A DNA stretch of 9,773 nucleotides from Nitrososphaerota archaeon (lineage in GTDB: Archaea > Thermoproteota > Nitrososphaeria > Nitrososphaerales > CADDZS01), in assembly GCA_027886795.1 (NCBI GenBank), contig JAPCJU010000027.1, forward strand, positions 1 through 9,773, read 5' to 3'. The notes beneath the pieces are model-generated. The model was not told the DNA's origin and made no database searches. It worked only from the letters and a program-made list of their open reading frames with translations. Numbering within the stretch: the first letter of the stretch is position 1; the number at the start of each line of letters is the position of its first letter. Position numbers and translations under genes: made by a program. Positions 1-6,912 of this stretch are shown piece after piece.

Positions 1-42
1 CTGTCAGCGCCTGATCACTTCCAGTGACACGGTCCTCGTTTA

Positions 43-47
43 GAGGT
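43..47 (+). promoter_or_regulatory. Candidate Shine-Dalgarno site for the small membrane protein gene
   Basis: GAGGT lies 7 nt before the ATG at 55 and matches part of the archaeal GGAGGTGA consensus. An in-frame TGA at 25-27 blocks any longer reading, so this site supports the ATG at 55. It is one of the few recognisable ribosome-binding sites in the window. Confidence 0.4.
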
Positions 48-54
48 TGTAAGC

Positions 55-288
55 ATGCCGTGGAGCAGAGCAGCAAGAAATCAGGCGCTGTTACTGATCT
101 TTGTTGTTGTTCCTGTTTTGATGTTCGGTCTGGGGGTTGCCGGATTTGAAATATCGAAAGCCGCGGGCCTTGGGAGTAATTCAATATGGATAGCTTTGGT
201 TTTGTCCACGGTCGGCTTTGCTATTTCAATAGTCGTAACATTTCAAATGGGCAAAAAGTACGAGCCGATCAGTAAACCTGCGCAATAA
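55..288 (+). CDS. Small two-helix membrane protein of unknown function (77 aa)
   Basis: I do not recognise a family. The protein has two clear hydrophobic segments, about residues 11-31 and 43-64, separated by a short polar loop. The N-terminus carries Arg5 and Arg8, and the C-terminal tail after residue 65 carries GKK and another Lys. By the positive-inside rule this predicts a hairpin with both ends in the cytoplasm. There is no signal-peptide cleavage motif, no cysteine and no obvious catalytic or metal-binding residue. The ATG at 55 is the only sensible start: a stop lies upstream in frame and GAGGT sits 7 nt before it. The gene converges on the ATPase subunit K gene with 52 nt between them. 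The location might suggest a link to the ATPase, but that is only an inference from position. The composition and length argue for a real gene, as no longer frame competes here. Confidence 0.7.
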   Translation: MPWSRAARNQALLLIFVVVPVLMFGLGVAGFEISKAAGLGSNSIWIALVLSTVGFAISIVVTFQMGKKYEPISKPAQ

Positions 289-336
289 AACCGGAATTCT
301 GAATCTCAAACCGCAAGTAGGGTTGGAAATCCATAG

Positions 337-348
337 CTCTCTAGAGAG
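337..348. repeat. 12-nt perfect palindrome over the atpK stop codon
   Basis: CTCTCTAGAGAG reads identically on both strands and spans the TAG stop of the subunit K gene (341-343 on the minus strand). It lies in the short convergent spacer. It has no loop and no T-tract follows it, so it is not a convincing terminator. It may simply be chance. Confidence 0.4.
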
Positions 349-712
349 AGGTCAAGATGAAGACGATGACGAAGCCGTAGATCGCAATTCCCTCTCCGAG
401 AACCACGATAACGAGAGCACGACCGAAAAGGTTTGGTTTTTCTGCAATTGCTGCAATAGCTGCGGAACCAGCATACCCTACAGCAACTCCCGCTCCCAAT
501 GCTGCCAGACCAAATGCGATTCCCGCACCTAGAACGCTCGTTGGATTCGCAGCTAGCACTGTTGATCTCAGGATCTGACCAGTTAACTCAGCACCAGAGG
601 AAGCATGAACAGGTAAACCAAGAATAGAAAACAAAACATAACCTAAAACAATGCTCGAAATTACAGTAACTACTCGCAAAAAACTATCGAAAAACCTTCG
701 ACTTCGACTCAT
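341..712 (-). CDS. atpK: A/V-type ATPase proteolipid subunit K (c-ring subunit)
   Basis: This is the rotor-ring subunit that carries ions through the membrane sector of the archaeal A-type ATP synthase. The 123-residue protein has an N-terminal hydrophobic segment (about 14-33) ending in VHA (35-37), which looks like a cleavable signal peptide. Two ring helices follow, about 60-90 and 97-121, with the Gly/Ala-rich packing typical of proteolipids. The loop between them contains EKP (91-93), and Glu107 in LGEGIAIYG is the expected ion-binding carboxylate. No Ser/Thr follows the Glu and the first helix lacks a Gln ligand, which favours proton over sodium coupling; this is inference from known c-ring motifs. 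Start: an in-frame ATG at 853 would add 47 residues that are polar and unlike the family, so I chose the ATG at 712. No clear ribosome-binding site precedes it. The gene is divergent from atpI, and the catalytic subunits are not in this window. Confidence 0.92.
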   Translation of the reverse strand: MSRSRRFFDSFLRVVTVISSIVLGYVLFSILGLPVHASSGAELTGQILRSTVLAANPTSVLGAGIAFGLAALGAGVAVGYAGSAAIAAIAEKPNLFGRALVIVVLGEGIAIYGFVIVFILTSL

Positions 713-801
713 TATAAAAGTATTGGGAGAACTACACCGATCTGAAAAATTGTTCAACACTAGCGTGGTCTGAAATCGCAGTTTCGACTTGGCGAAGTGA
801 A

Positions 802-823
802 GATTCTTCCATTCCGATTCTTC
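802..823. repeat. Short direct repeat GATTCTTC x2 in the divergent region
   Basis: GATTCTTC occurs at 802-809 and again at 816-823, a 14-nt period. The first copy is also part of the near-palindrome GAAGATTCTTC (799-809). Repeats at about one helical turn and a third could be protein-binding half sites between the two ATPase promoters, but an 8-nt match may be chance. Confidence 0.3.
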
Positions 824-950
824 GTTCAAACATTTGCCAGATTTTCTTAACAAAATTTAGGCAAGAAATTTTTCTAGGATTTGGCCGAGAGAATATTTTC
901 CACCGAAATCGTTAATACACATGCAGAAAAATTCGCAATTCTTACTCAAT

Positions 951-960
951 TCTAAAAAAT
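951..960 (+). promoter_or_regulatory. Candidate TATA box for atpI
   Basis: TCTAAAAAAT is centred about 25 nt before the TTG at 980. That is the usual distance from an archaeal TATA box to the transcription start, so it would give a leaderless or nearly leaderless atpI mRNA. This fits the lack of a ribosome-binding site. It is a single-motif prediction. Confidence 0.35.
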
Positions 961-979
961 TTGTTGGGGCTTTTTTTCT

Positions 980-3076
980 TTGGGCGTTTACACATTATCA
1001 AAGATCACCCTGATTGTACCTCGAAGTGAACTTCCCGAAGCGACCAGTTACATCGCTGAGCTCGGAGATTTCCACCCCATTTCTCCTGAGACCGATGTTT
1101 ACGATAGAAAACTTTCCGCTCTTGCATCCAATGCTTACAAAATTTCCTCTGAACTTACATTCATAATCGATAACATGCACTTGAACTTGGAGCCTTCTGC
1201 AGTTCAGAAGGCATTTGCCGGAATCAAGTATGACAGGACTCAGATCGAGGCCTGGAACTGGGATGATTACGTCTCCAAGCTGGAGACCCGATCCACTCCA
1301 ATAATCAAATCACTTGGCGACCTCATCAGAGACAGGAGATCGCTTGAGAAAAAGCGTGACGATCTTGTTGCCCTTCAGAGAGCTCTTGGAACACTCGCTA
1401 ACTACAACATAGATTTGGGGCTCGTGGAATCGATTCATAGATTCCATGTGGAATTTGTCATCGTCGGCAGCAAAGATTTACCTGAATTGAAGAAAAGTCT
1501 GGTGGAGTCCACTCTGATCGATGTGCCTCTTTCAGAAAAGGAATCAGCGGTTTTGGTGATCGGTACTCGAGAACAGAGGGATAGAATTTCTAAGACACTT
1601 CGGAGTTTCGATTCCAAGAGTGTGTCAATACCAAAAGATCTTCCTCAGAGCCCCCTTGCCGCTACAAATGAAATTGTGCGACGTCTCGATCAGATAAGGA
1701 TGGATATCGGCAAGAACAAAGAAGACACTCAAAATGGAGTAAAATCGACCGCAGAAAGCATTCTGGGTTTGCAAGAGGCTGCAGACCTCGCTTACAAAAT
1801 TCTAGAGGAATTGAAGAAGTCAGGTAAACTAAAGCGGCTTTCAATAGTTCAGGGTTACGTCCCGACAGATCGAATTTCTCAACTTGAATCGCGAATAAAC
1901 AAGAGATGGCCACTGGTAACGCAAGAGATCGATCCTCAGCAGTCATACGCTGAAGGATTGCACGAAGCAGAGACAGGCGCCACTGAAATAGATCAGCCGC
2001 CGACGAAATTCGATTCCAAGAATAGAGCTGTAGTGGCGCACGAACCAGTAACTTTGACCAGCGGCCCTCCTGTCTATGGAGAGTTCGATCCGACTCCCAT
2101 ACTCGCGGTCTCTTTTCCAATTTTTTATGGCATAATGTTTGGCGATGTAGGTCACGGTCTCTTGTTGATGATTATTGGGGGAGTCATCTATGGAAGAGGT
2201 GTCAGGTCGATGAAGAACTGGGGACTGCTGCTGCTTCTCGCCGGAATATCCGCGACTGTGGTGGGTTTCCTAGTTGGAGAAATTTTCGGCTTTGAGCTTC
2301 CGTTTGATGTTCCCAAAATGCTCGGGATTACATGGCTTGAATCTTTGAAACAAGCAATTGGTCCGTCTAATCCCAACGGTCTTGCTTTCAACACCGCAAC
2401 TGTTCTCTTCTTCATCAAATTCACGATTTACGTAGGAGTCATTCACATCTTCATCGGGCTCGGGATAGGGGTCTACAACAGAATTAGAACGCATGATTAT
2501 TGGCACATGATGGCGAGTTTGCTTCCCACGATTTCGGGGTACTCTTTCTTCCTGTTGTTTGGTTTCGCCTTCAAGTCCGCTCATTTCAATCTCGCAGCCG
2601 TAACGAATGGAACAAACTTCCAAGCAAATATCGGTCTGGCAGGCCTGGTCGTTTCTATCGTTTGGCTGTTTGTCGCTGGGCCGGTTTTGGCGAAGGTGGG
2701 CAAAATTCACGGATCTGTTCTTTCGGAGGTTGGACTGGCAACCATGGAGTTTCTGGAATGGGTTGTTTCAAAGTTCGTGGGCAATACAGTCAGCTACGTT
2801 CGACTTGCGATTTTGCTCGTGGTTCACGCAGCGCTTCTTTCTGCAACAAACCTCCTATTCTATTCGTACGGCTATGCATCTGTCCCAATTTTGGTCGTGA
2901 TGAACCTTCTGATCTTCGCCTTTGAAGGACTAATCGTTTACGTCCAGAGCCTAAGGCTTCACCTTTACGAATTTTTCTCGAAGTTCTACGTCGGAACAGG
3001 GACAGAGTTCAACTCCATTACTCCGGTCAAGGAGCATGTGATTGTAAAGTGGCTCGGCAAGAAAGCCGATTCCTAA
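980..3076 (+). CDS. atpI: A/V-type ATPase subunit I (a subunit, stator proton channel)
   Basis: This is the membrane stator subunit whose half-channels pass protons to and from the K ring in the A-type ATPase. At 698 residues it is normal for the family. Residues 1-365 form the soluble domain with helical stretches, about 95-140 and 225-285, that fit its two-stranded coiled-coil arm. The C-terminal part has about seven to eight membrane helices. Conserved marks are FP..YG.MFGDVGHG (379-393), SYVRLA (605-610) with Arg608 as the likely essential channel arginine, and the last helix with Glu649, Gln656, Arg659, His661 and Glu664 running into KFY.G.G..F (668-677). Start: the TTG at 980 is the first usable start after an in-frame TAA at 953-955, and GVYTLSKITLI looks like a family N-terminus. 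A T-run and no clear ribosome-binding site precede it, suggesting leaderless expression. The gene is divergent from atpK and convergent with rtcB. Confidence 0.95.
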   Translation: MGVYTLSKITLIVPRSELPEATSYIAELGDFHPISPETDVYDRKLSALASNAYKISSELTFIIDNMHLNLEPSAVQKAFAGIKYDRTQIEAWNWDDYVSKLETRSTPIIKSLGDLIRDRRSLEKKRDDLVALQRALGTLANYNIDLGLVESIHRFHVEFVIVGSKDLPELKKSLVESTLIDVPLSEKESAVLVIGTREQRDRISKTLRSFDSKSVSIPKDLPQSPLAATNEIVRRLDQIRMDIGKNKEDTQNGVKSTAESILGLQEAADLAYKILEELKKSGKLKRLSIVQGYVPTDRISQLESRINKRWPLVTQEIDPQQSYAEGLHEAETGATEIDQPPTKFDSKNRAVVAHEPVTLTSGPPVYGEFDPTPILAVSFPIFYGIMFGDVGHGLLLMIIGGVIYGRGVRSMKNWGLLLLLAGISATVVGFLVGEIFGFELPFDVPKMLGITWLESLKQAIGPSNPNGLAFNTATVLFFIKFTIYVGVIHIFIGLGIGVYNRIRTHDYWHMMASLLPTISGYSFFLLFGFAFKSAHFNLAAVTNGTNFQANIGLAGLVVSIVWLFVAGPVLAKVGKIHGSVLSEVGLATMEFLEWVVSKFVGNTVSYVRLAILLVVHAALLSATNLLFYSYGYASVPILVVMNLLIFAFEGLIVYVQSLRLHLYEFFSKFYVGTGTEFNSITPVKEHVIVKWLGKKADS

Positions 3077-3077
3077 T

Positions 3078-3109
3078 CATCAATAATTTTTGATGCGTAT
3101 TTTCTTTCT
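3078..3109 (+). terminator. Candidate terminator after atpI
   Basis: CATCAA (3078-3083) and TTGATG (3090-3095) form a 6-bp stem with a 6-nt loop directly after the atpI stop. They are followed by the T-rich stretch TATTTTCTTTCT at 3099-3110. Archaeal termination relies mainly on U-rich tracts, so the T-rich stretch may matter more than the weak, AT-rich stem. Confidence 0.4.
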
Positions 3110-3113
3110 GGAA

Positions 3114-3134
3114 GACTCAAATCATTCTAGAGTC
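3114..3134. repeat. Inverted repeat in the atpI/rtcB convergent spacer
   Basis: GACTC (3114-3118) and GAGTC (3130-3134) could pair across an 11-nt loop. It lies 8 nt beyond the rtcB stop on the minus strand, but no T-tract follows it in that direction. It is a weak candidate for an rtcB 3'-end structure. Confidence 0.25.
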
Positions 3135-3141
3135 ATTCGTT

Positions 3142-4602
3142 CTAGCCCTTTACGACTGCCATCGGTGTTAGCCGCACTACCTTGGTTCCTATGCCCACCC
3201 TGTCAGAAACATCCGCGACCATGTCTACGTCCTTATAAGCACCAGGCGCTTCTTCCACAACCCCCTTTTTGCTCGCAGACTCGAGCATTATTCCCTTTGA
3301 TTCAAGATCTCGTCTAACGACTTCGTATGGGTACGTGCGCGTAGCTGCACCTCTTGACATCATCCTTCCTGCTCCGTGCGCGGTGGACCCAAAACTTACA
3401 GCAAGTGATTTTTCTCGTCCCAGCAAAACCCAGGAAGCAGTTCCCATCGAGCCCGGAATTAGTACGGGTTGACCTATCGAACGATATTCCATAGGGATCG
3501 CGTCGCTCCCCTTTGGAAAAGCCCTAGTGGCTCCCTTTCTATGGACAAAAACTTTAGATTTTTTCTGAGGATTTCCTTCATCTACTGTGTGTTCTTCCAC
3601 TTTGCAAATGTTGTGAGCTACGTCGTAGACCAGTTTCATCCCGAGGTCAGACTCGCTCTTCTGGAAGACTCGCTCGAACGATTTTCTTACTCTGTGGGTT
3701 ATGATTTGCCTGTTAGTCCAGGCGTAATTTAGAGCAGACCCCATCGCAAGACGATAGTTATCAGCTTCTCTAGATCCAGCAGGAGCACACGCCAATTCTC
3801 TATCAGGTAGGTCGATCTTGAAATTTGGGGAGGCGACGTCAATTATTTTCAGATAGTCACTGCAGACTTGATGGCCCAGCCCACGGCTTCCCGTGTGCAT
3901 CAGGACACACACTCGTCCTTCTACCTCAATATTGAAGGTCTTTGCCGCTTCTCCGTCGAATACCTTGTTCACAACTTCTACCTCGATGAAGTGGTTTCCA
4001 GAACCGAGGGTGCCGAGGGATTTTGCACCTCTTTTTTTAGCCTCGACCGATACCTTTGCAGCTTCTGAATGCTTCATCGTACCGTTCTCCTCGCAGTATT
4101 CTAAGTCAGAGGAGACGCCATACCCGTTATTCAAAGCCCATTTTACTCCATCGGAGAGAACAGAATCAAGCTGTTGCGTCGACAAATTCAGAGCGCCGAC
4201 GTTTCCGAGTCCAGAGGGTACCGCCCTGTAAATTTCCTTGACCAATTCCCTAAGTCTTGGTCTAACATCTTTTTCCGTAAGATTAGTTCGAATCAGTCTA
4301 ACCCCGCAATTGATGTCGTACCCGACACCACCCGGCGAGATTACGCCCGTTTCGAAATCTGTTGCAGCGACGCCGCCTATCGGAAAGCCGTATCCTTCGT
4401 GGCCGTCAGGTAGTACTACCATATGTTTCAAGATGCCAGGCAGATGTGAAACATTTACAGCCTGATCAATCGTTCTATCTGTCTCCATCTTCGCAATCAG
4501 GGTGTCATTCGCGTAGATCGTTACGGGTACCCTCATCCCAGGCCTTGCAGATTTTTCGATTCTGTACTCTACGTCGCTTATCTTCTGCATTCCAAACTTC
4601 AT
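3142..4602 (-). CDS. rtcB: tRNA-splicing ligase RtcB (3'-phosphate RNA ligase)
   Basis: RtcB joins RNA ends carrying a 2',3'-cyclic phosphate or 3'-phosphate to a 5'-OH, using GTP and Mn2+. In archaea it seals tRNA exons after intron removal. The 486-residue length is normal, with no intein. The active-site set is complete: Asp96 and Cys99 in GGVGYDINCG (91-100), Asn203 and His204 in GSGNHF (200-205), His236 in LMHTGSRG (234-241), His330 in YDVAHN (326-331), and His409 in FGSTAHGAGR (404-413). His409 is the expected guanylylated residue. GSMGTASWVL (384-393) is also a family signature. Start: ATG at 4602 gives MKFGMQKISD, close to known N-termini; Met5 is a possible alternative. It lies 78 nt after hel308 on the same strand with its own TATA-like element, so it may be transcribed separately. 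The RtcB activator archease is not encoded in the window. Confidence 0.97.
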   Translation of the reverse strand: MKFGMQKISDVEYRIEKSARPGMRVPVTIYANDTLIAKMETDRTIDQAVNVSHLPGILKHMVVLPDGHEGYGFPIGGVAATDFETGVISPGGVGYDINCGVRLIRTNLTEKDVRPRLRELVKEIYRAVPSGLGNVGALNLSTQQLDSVLSDGVKWALNNGYGVSSDLEYCEENGTMKHSEAAKVSVEAKKRGAKSLGTLGSGNHFIEVEVVNKVFDGEAAKTFNIEVEGRVCVLMHTGSRGLGHQVCSDYLKIIDVASPNFKIDLPDRELACAPAGSREADNYRLAMGSALNYAWTNRQIITHRVRKSFERVFQKSESDLGMKLVYDVAHNICKVEEHTVDEGNPQKKSKVFVHRKGATRAFPKGSDAIPMEYRSIGQPVLIPGSMGTASWVLLGREKSLAVSFGSTAHGAGRMMSRGAATRTYPYEVVRRDLESKGIMLESASKKGVVEEAPGAYKDVDMVADVSDRVGIGTKVVRLTPMAVVKG

Positions 4603-4640
4603 AATCTGCTTGCCACGCTGGTCGTGAATAGAAAGAGCCG

Positions 4641-4650
4641 ATAAATTTAG
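4641..4650 (-). promoter_or_regulatory. Candidate TATA box for rtcB
   Basis: On the minus strand this reads CTAAATTTAT, in the 78-nt gap between hel308 and rtcB. A start about 26 nt downstream, near 4619, would leave a leader of roughly 16 nt before the ATG at 4602. This suggests rtcB has its own promoter even though it follows the replication genes on the same strand. Confidence 0.35.
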
Positions 4651-4680
4651 CTGAAAAGTCTTTCTTAACTTGTATTCGAT

Positions 4681-6855
4681 TTATGGCAGTTGTTTTTTGA
4701 TCTGGGCGGCGACAGCTAATCCGATCTTAGGGACAGAAGCTAGTTTCTCCACTGAAGCTTGCGAGAGCTTGTCGATGCTCGTGAGACCAGCTGCAAACAA
4801 TGATCTCGCGCGGACACGGCCGACCCCGTCAAGCCTCGTAAGTGGTATCAATTCCGACTTTATTCCATATCTAATTCTCTCGCGAAGTTCGCTAGCTTCC
4901 AATGCCAAATCATTTCTAGCAAACAACCTCGCGAGCTCAGTAAATGAATAGAGAAGCCAATCGGCATTGTCGACCATTCTATGCAGGTCTCCCGGTTCAA
5001 TGGAATACTTTTCGAGGACAGTCTGTTCGGGGTTTTCATTTATCCAAGAAATTAACGCCAAGATGGTCCTGAAATCTCCGAGTAAACCGTCGTATTGCCT
5101 GTAATACTCGAAGCTGTCAGTGCTCGGAATCGGAATCAGAAATTCGGATTTCTTGCTCTGAACCACCTCGTCGAGCTCGACTTCATCCTTGCCTCGCGTG
5201 TTGAACTTCGGGGTCATATCTGGAGTCTGCACAATCAAGTGAAGGATGCCCAAAGCGTGAGTCCCTCCCCTTTCTCCGAACTTGATACCCCTCCTCATTA
5301 TGATCGCGGATTCTGGATCGATGTAGAGCATCGCAACTCTCTTCCCGAAGTCGGTTGCCCTAAATTTCTTGGTCCTTCTGAGAACTAGCTCCTCTTCTTC
5401 CAAATACACCAGCGCTTTCTTGACCCGAGATTTCACGGTCACCTCTTTGTATTGGGAGCTAAACAGCGTACTTTCAAAAAACTCGTAGATATCATCTTCA
5501 GTCATTCCTTCATTCGACGCTACAAGTCCGAGCAGGTGCATCCTTAGCGGCCCGTCGGCAGAAAGCTGAGACCTGATGGGCTCAGGTGTTGCTTGGATGT
5601 AATTTTCATAAATCTCTCGAGCACTCATCTGGTTGCCAGCTAGGAGAACTATTTCTCCAATTGTATCATACCTGGGTCTTCCGGCGCGCCCAGCCATCTG
5701 TTTGAATTCGAGAACGCTGATTGGAGTCTGCCCTCCCTCGTCTGCATTGTAGCGCATCAAACTGCTAAGTACAACGCGCCTCGCCGGAAGGTTGACCCCA
5801 GCAGCAAGCGTCGGCGTTGAAGTAAGAATCTTAATTTCTCTGCTCCTGTAAGCTTCCTCGATTATCTTCCTGTGCTTGTTGTCAAGCCCGGCGTGATGAA
5901 AGGCCGCGCCCTCGGAGACGACATCCGCTAGTCGCCTTGAAACTTCAGTTTCTTCTCCACTTGTCAGGATTCGGTGGGAAATTTCTCTTAGCTTTGCACT
6001 TTCTTCGAATGATAGAAATTTTGGAATGATTTCCGCCGCTTTTTCGGCCATCGAAACAGCTCGCTTTCTGGTTTCGCAGAAGATGAGCGATTGTCCTCCA
6101 TCCTTCACGGCGTCGATCGCGACGTCAATTGGAGGCCCCCGGTTGGACTGAAGTAGTTTTCTTTGTTCGCCGTCGATGAAGGAAAGGGTTCCATAGTCAT
6201 ATATGCCTTCGACGAGTTTCACCGGCCTCCAGTTTGTCTCCACTAGTTCTGCTTTGATCCAATCTGCAAGATCTTTGGTGTTGCTAATCGTCGCGCTCAG
6301 AGCGAGAATCTGGGCGGCGGGAACGTACCTCTTTATTTTCGCCAAGATCATCTCCAGCGTGGGGCCTCTGTGGGAGTCGCCCACCAAATGCACTTCGTCA
6401 GCGATGAAAAGTGTCACTGAGTCAATCCATGTCGCACCATGGCGGATTACCGAGTCAAACCTCTCGTTAGTGAGAATTACAACGTCTGCACCGCCTAGAC
6501 TCTCCCCTGATGAATCGTAATCTCCGGTCGAAATGAAAACCCGGAGCTTTGATCTCTGTGATCCAGGCTTTTTTATTTGCTCGAAAATTGCCTTGAACTC
6601 GTCGTATTTTTCTGAAGCAAGCGCTCGGAGTGGCGCAAGATAAACGACCTTTCCGCCTCGCTGGATTGCTCTAATTGCCGCCATCATCGCCACGAGCGTT
6701 TTGCCGCTTGCTGTGGGGGTTGCTAGCACCAAGTTTTTCCCGTCAAGAACTCCCGATTGAACGGCGTCGTTTTGCGGCGGGTAAAGCGTCTGATATCCCT
6801 GAGAGAGAAGCGAATCGACAAACTCCTTGGGGAGCTCGGGGATCTCGTTAATCAT
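4681..6855 (-). CDS. hel308: Ski2-like DNA helicase Hel308
   Basis: Hel308 is an ATP-driven 3'-5' DNA helicase, related to human HELQ/POLQ, that acts at stalled forks and in recombination. Residue numbers are for the 724-aa form from the ATG at 6855. Visible parts: Q-motif YPPQ (25-28), Walker A PTASGKT (47-53), motif Ia PLRALASEK (75-83), DEVH box (153-156), SAT (187-189), FCET (259-262), motif V around TSTPTLAAGVNLP (345-357), motif VI QMAGRAGR (386-393), and a winged-helix region. The ratchet helix has Arg626 and Trp633, the 7-residue spacing of the known A. fulgidus ratchet Arg/Trp pair. A helix-hairpin-helix DNA-binding end begins near LDGVGRVRA (675-683). Start: an in-frame TTG at 6897 would add 14 residues with no family match, and MINEIPELP aligns with usual Hel308 N-termini, so I prefer 6855. 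The TTG form would leave only 15 nt after mcm. The gene is probably co-transcribed with GINS and mcm. Confidence 0.95.
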   Translation of the reverse strand: MINEIPELPKEFVDSLLSQGYQTLYPPQNDAVQSGVLDGKNLVLATPTASGKTLVAMMAAIRAIQRGGKVVYLAPLRALASEKYDEFKAIFEQIKKPGSQRSKLRVFISTGDYDSSGESLGGADVVILTNERFDSVIRHGATWIDSVTLFIADEVHLVGDSHRGPTLEMILAKIKRYVPAAQILALSATISNTKDLADWIKAELVETNWRPVKLVEGIYDYGTLSFIDGEQRKLLQSNRGPPIDVAIDAVKDGGQSLIFCETRKRAVSMAEKAAEIIPKFLSFEESAKLREISHRILTSGEETEVSRRLADVVSEGAAFHHAGLDNKHRKIIEEAYRSREIKILTSTPTLAAGVNLPARRVVLSSLMRYNADEGGQTPISVLEFKQMAGRAGRPRYDTIGEIVLLAGNQMSAREIYENYIQATPEPIRSQLSADGPLRMHLLGLVASNEGMTEDDIYEFFESTLFSSQYKEVTVKSRVKKALVYLEEEELVLRRTKKFRATDFGKRVAMLYIDPESAIIMRRGIKFGERGGTHALGILHLIVQTPDMTPKFNTRGKDEVELDEVVQSKKSEFLIPIPSTDSFEYYRQYDGLLGDFRTILALISWINENPEQTVLEKYSIEPGDLHRMVDNADWLLYSFTELARLFARNDLALEASELRERIRYGIKSELIPLTRLDGVGRVRARSLFAAGLTSIDKLSQASVEKLASVPKIGLAVAAQIKKQLP

Positions 6856-6912
6856 CAACCGTTTTTTCGCGTCCCAAAAATTGAAGGGGAATCTCAAAAG
6901 ATATAGGAGTAT

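Larger units (their letters stand above)
713..979. promoter_or_regulatory. Divergent intergenic region between atpK and atpI
   Basis: This stretch of 267 nt is AT-rich towards its right half and must hold promoters for both ATPase genes. Facing atpI, a TATA-like TCTAAAAAAT lies at 951-960. Facing atpK, no element stands out; weak AT-rich candidates lie around 741-752 and 890-900. Other structure includes a direct repeat of GATTCTTC (802-809 and 816-823) and a run of seven T at 971-977 just before the atpI start. An open frame runs through 713-853 ahead of atpK, but its translation does not look like protein. I found no RNA gene here. Confidence 0.5.

Noticed and set aside
1..43. Possible tail of an upstream protein on the plus strand (frame 2 ends with TAG at 41-43; frame 1 ends with TGA at 25-27)
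   Set aside because: Only 8-13 codons are visible and either frame could end by chance. There is nothing to identify a family, so no gene is called. A small hairpin TCACT-TCC-AGTGA (15-27) is also too short to name.
713..853. In-frame 47-codon extension upstream of the atpK ATG
   Set aside because: The translation is polar with no similarity to proteolipids. It would bury the signal-peptide-like segment inside the protein. It is more likely untranslated promoter DNA.
1662..2120. Open frame of about 150 codons antisense to atpI
   Set aside because: It lies wholly inside a well-supported gene, has no domain, and has a composition that reads as the reverse shadow of atpI.
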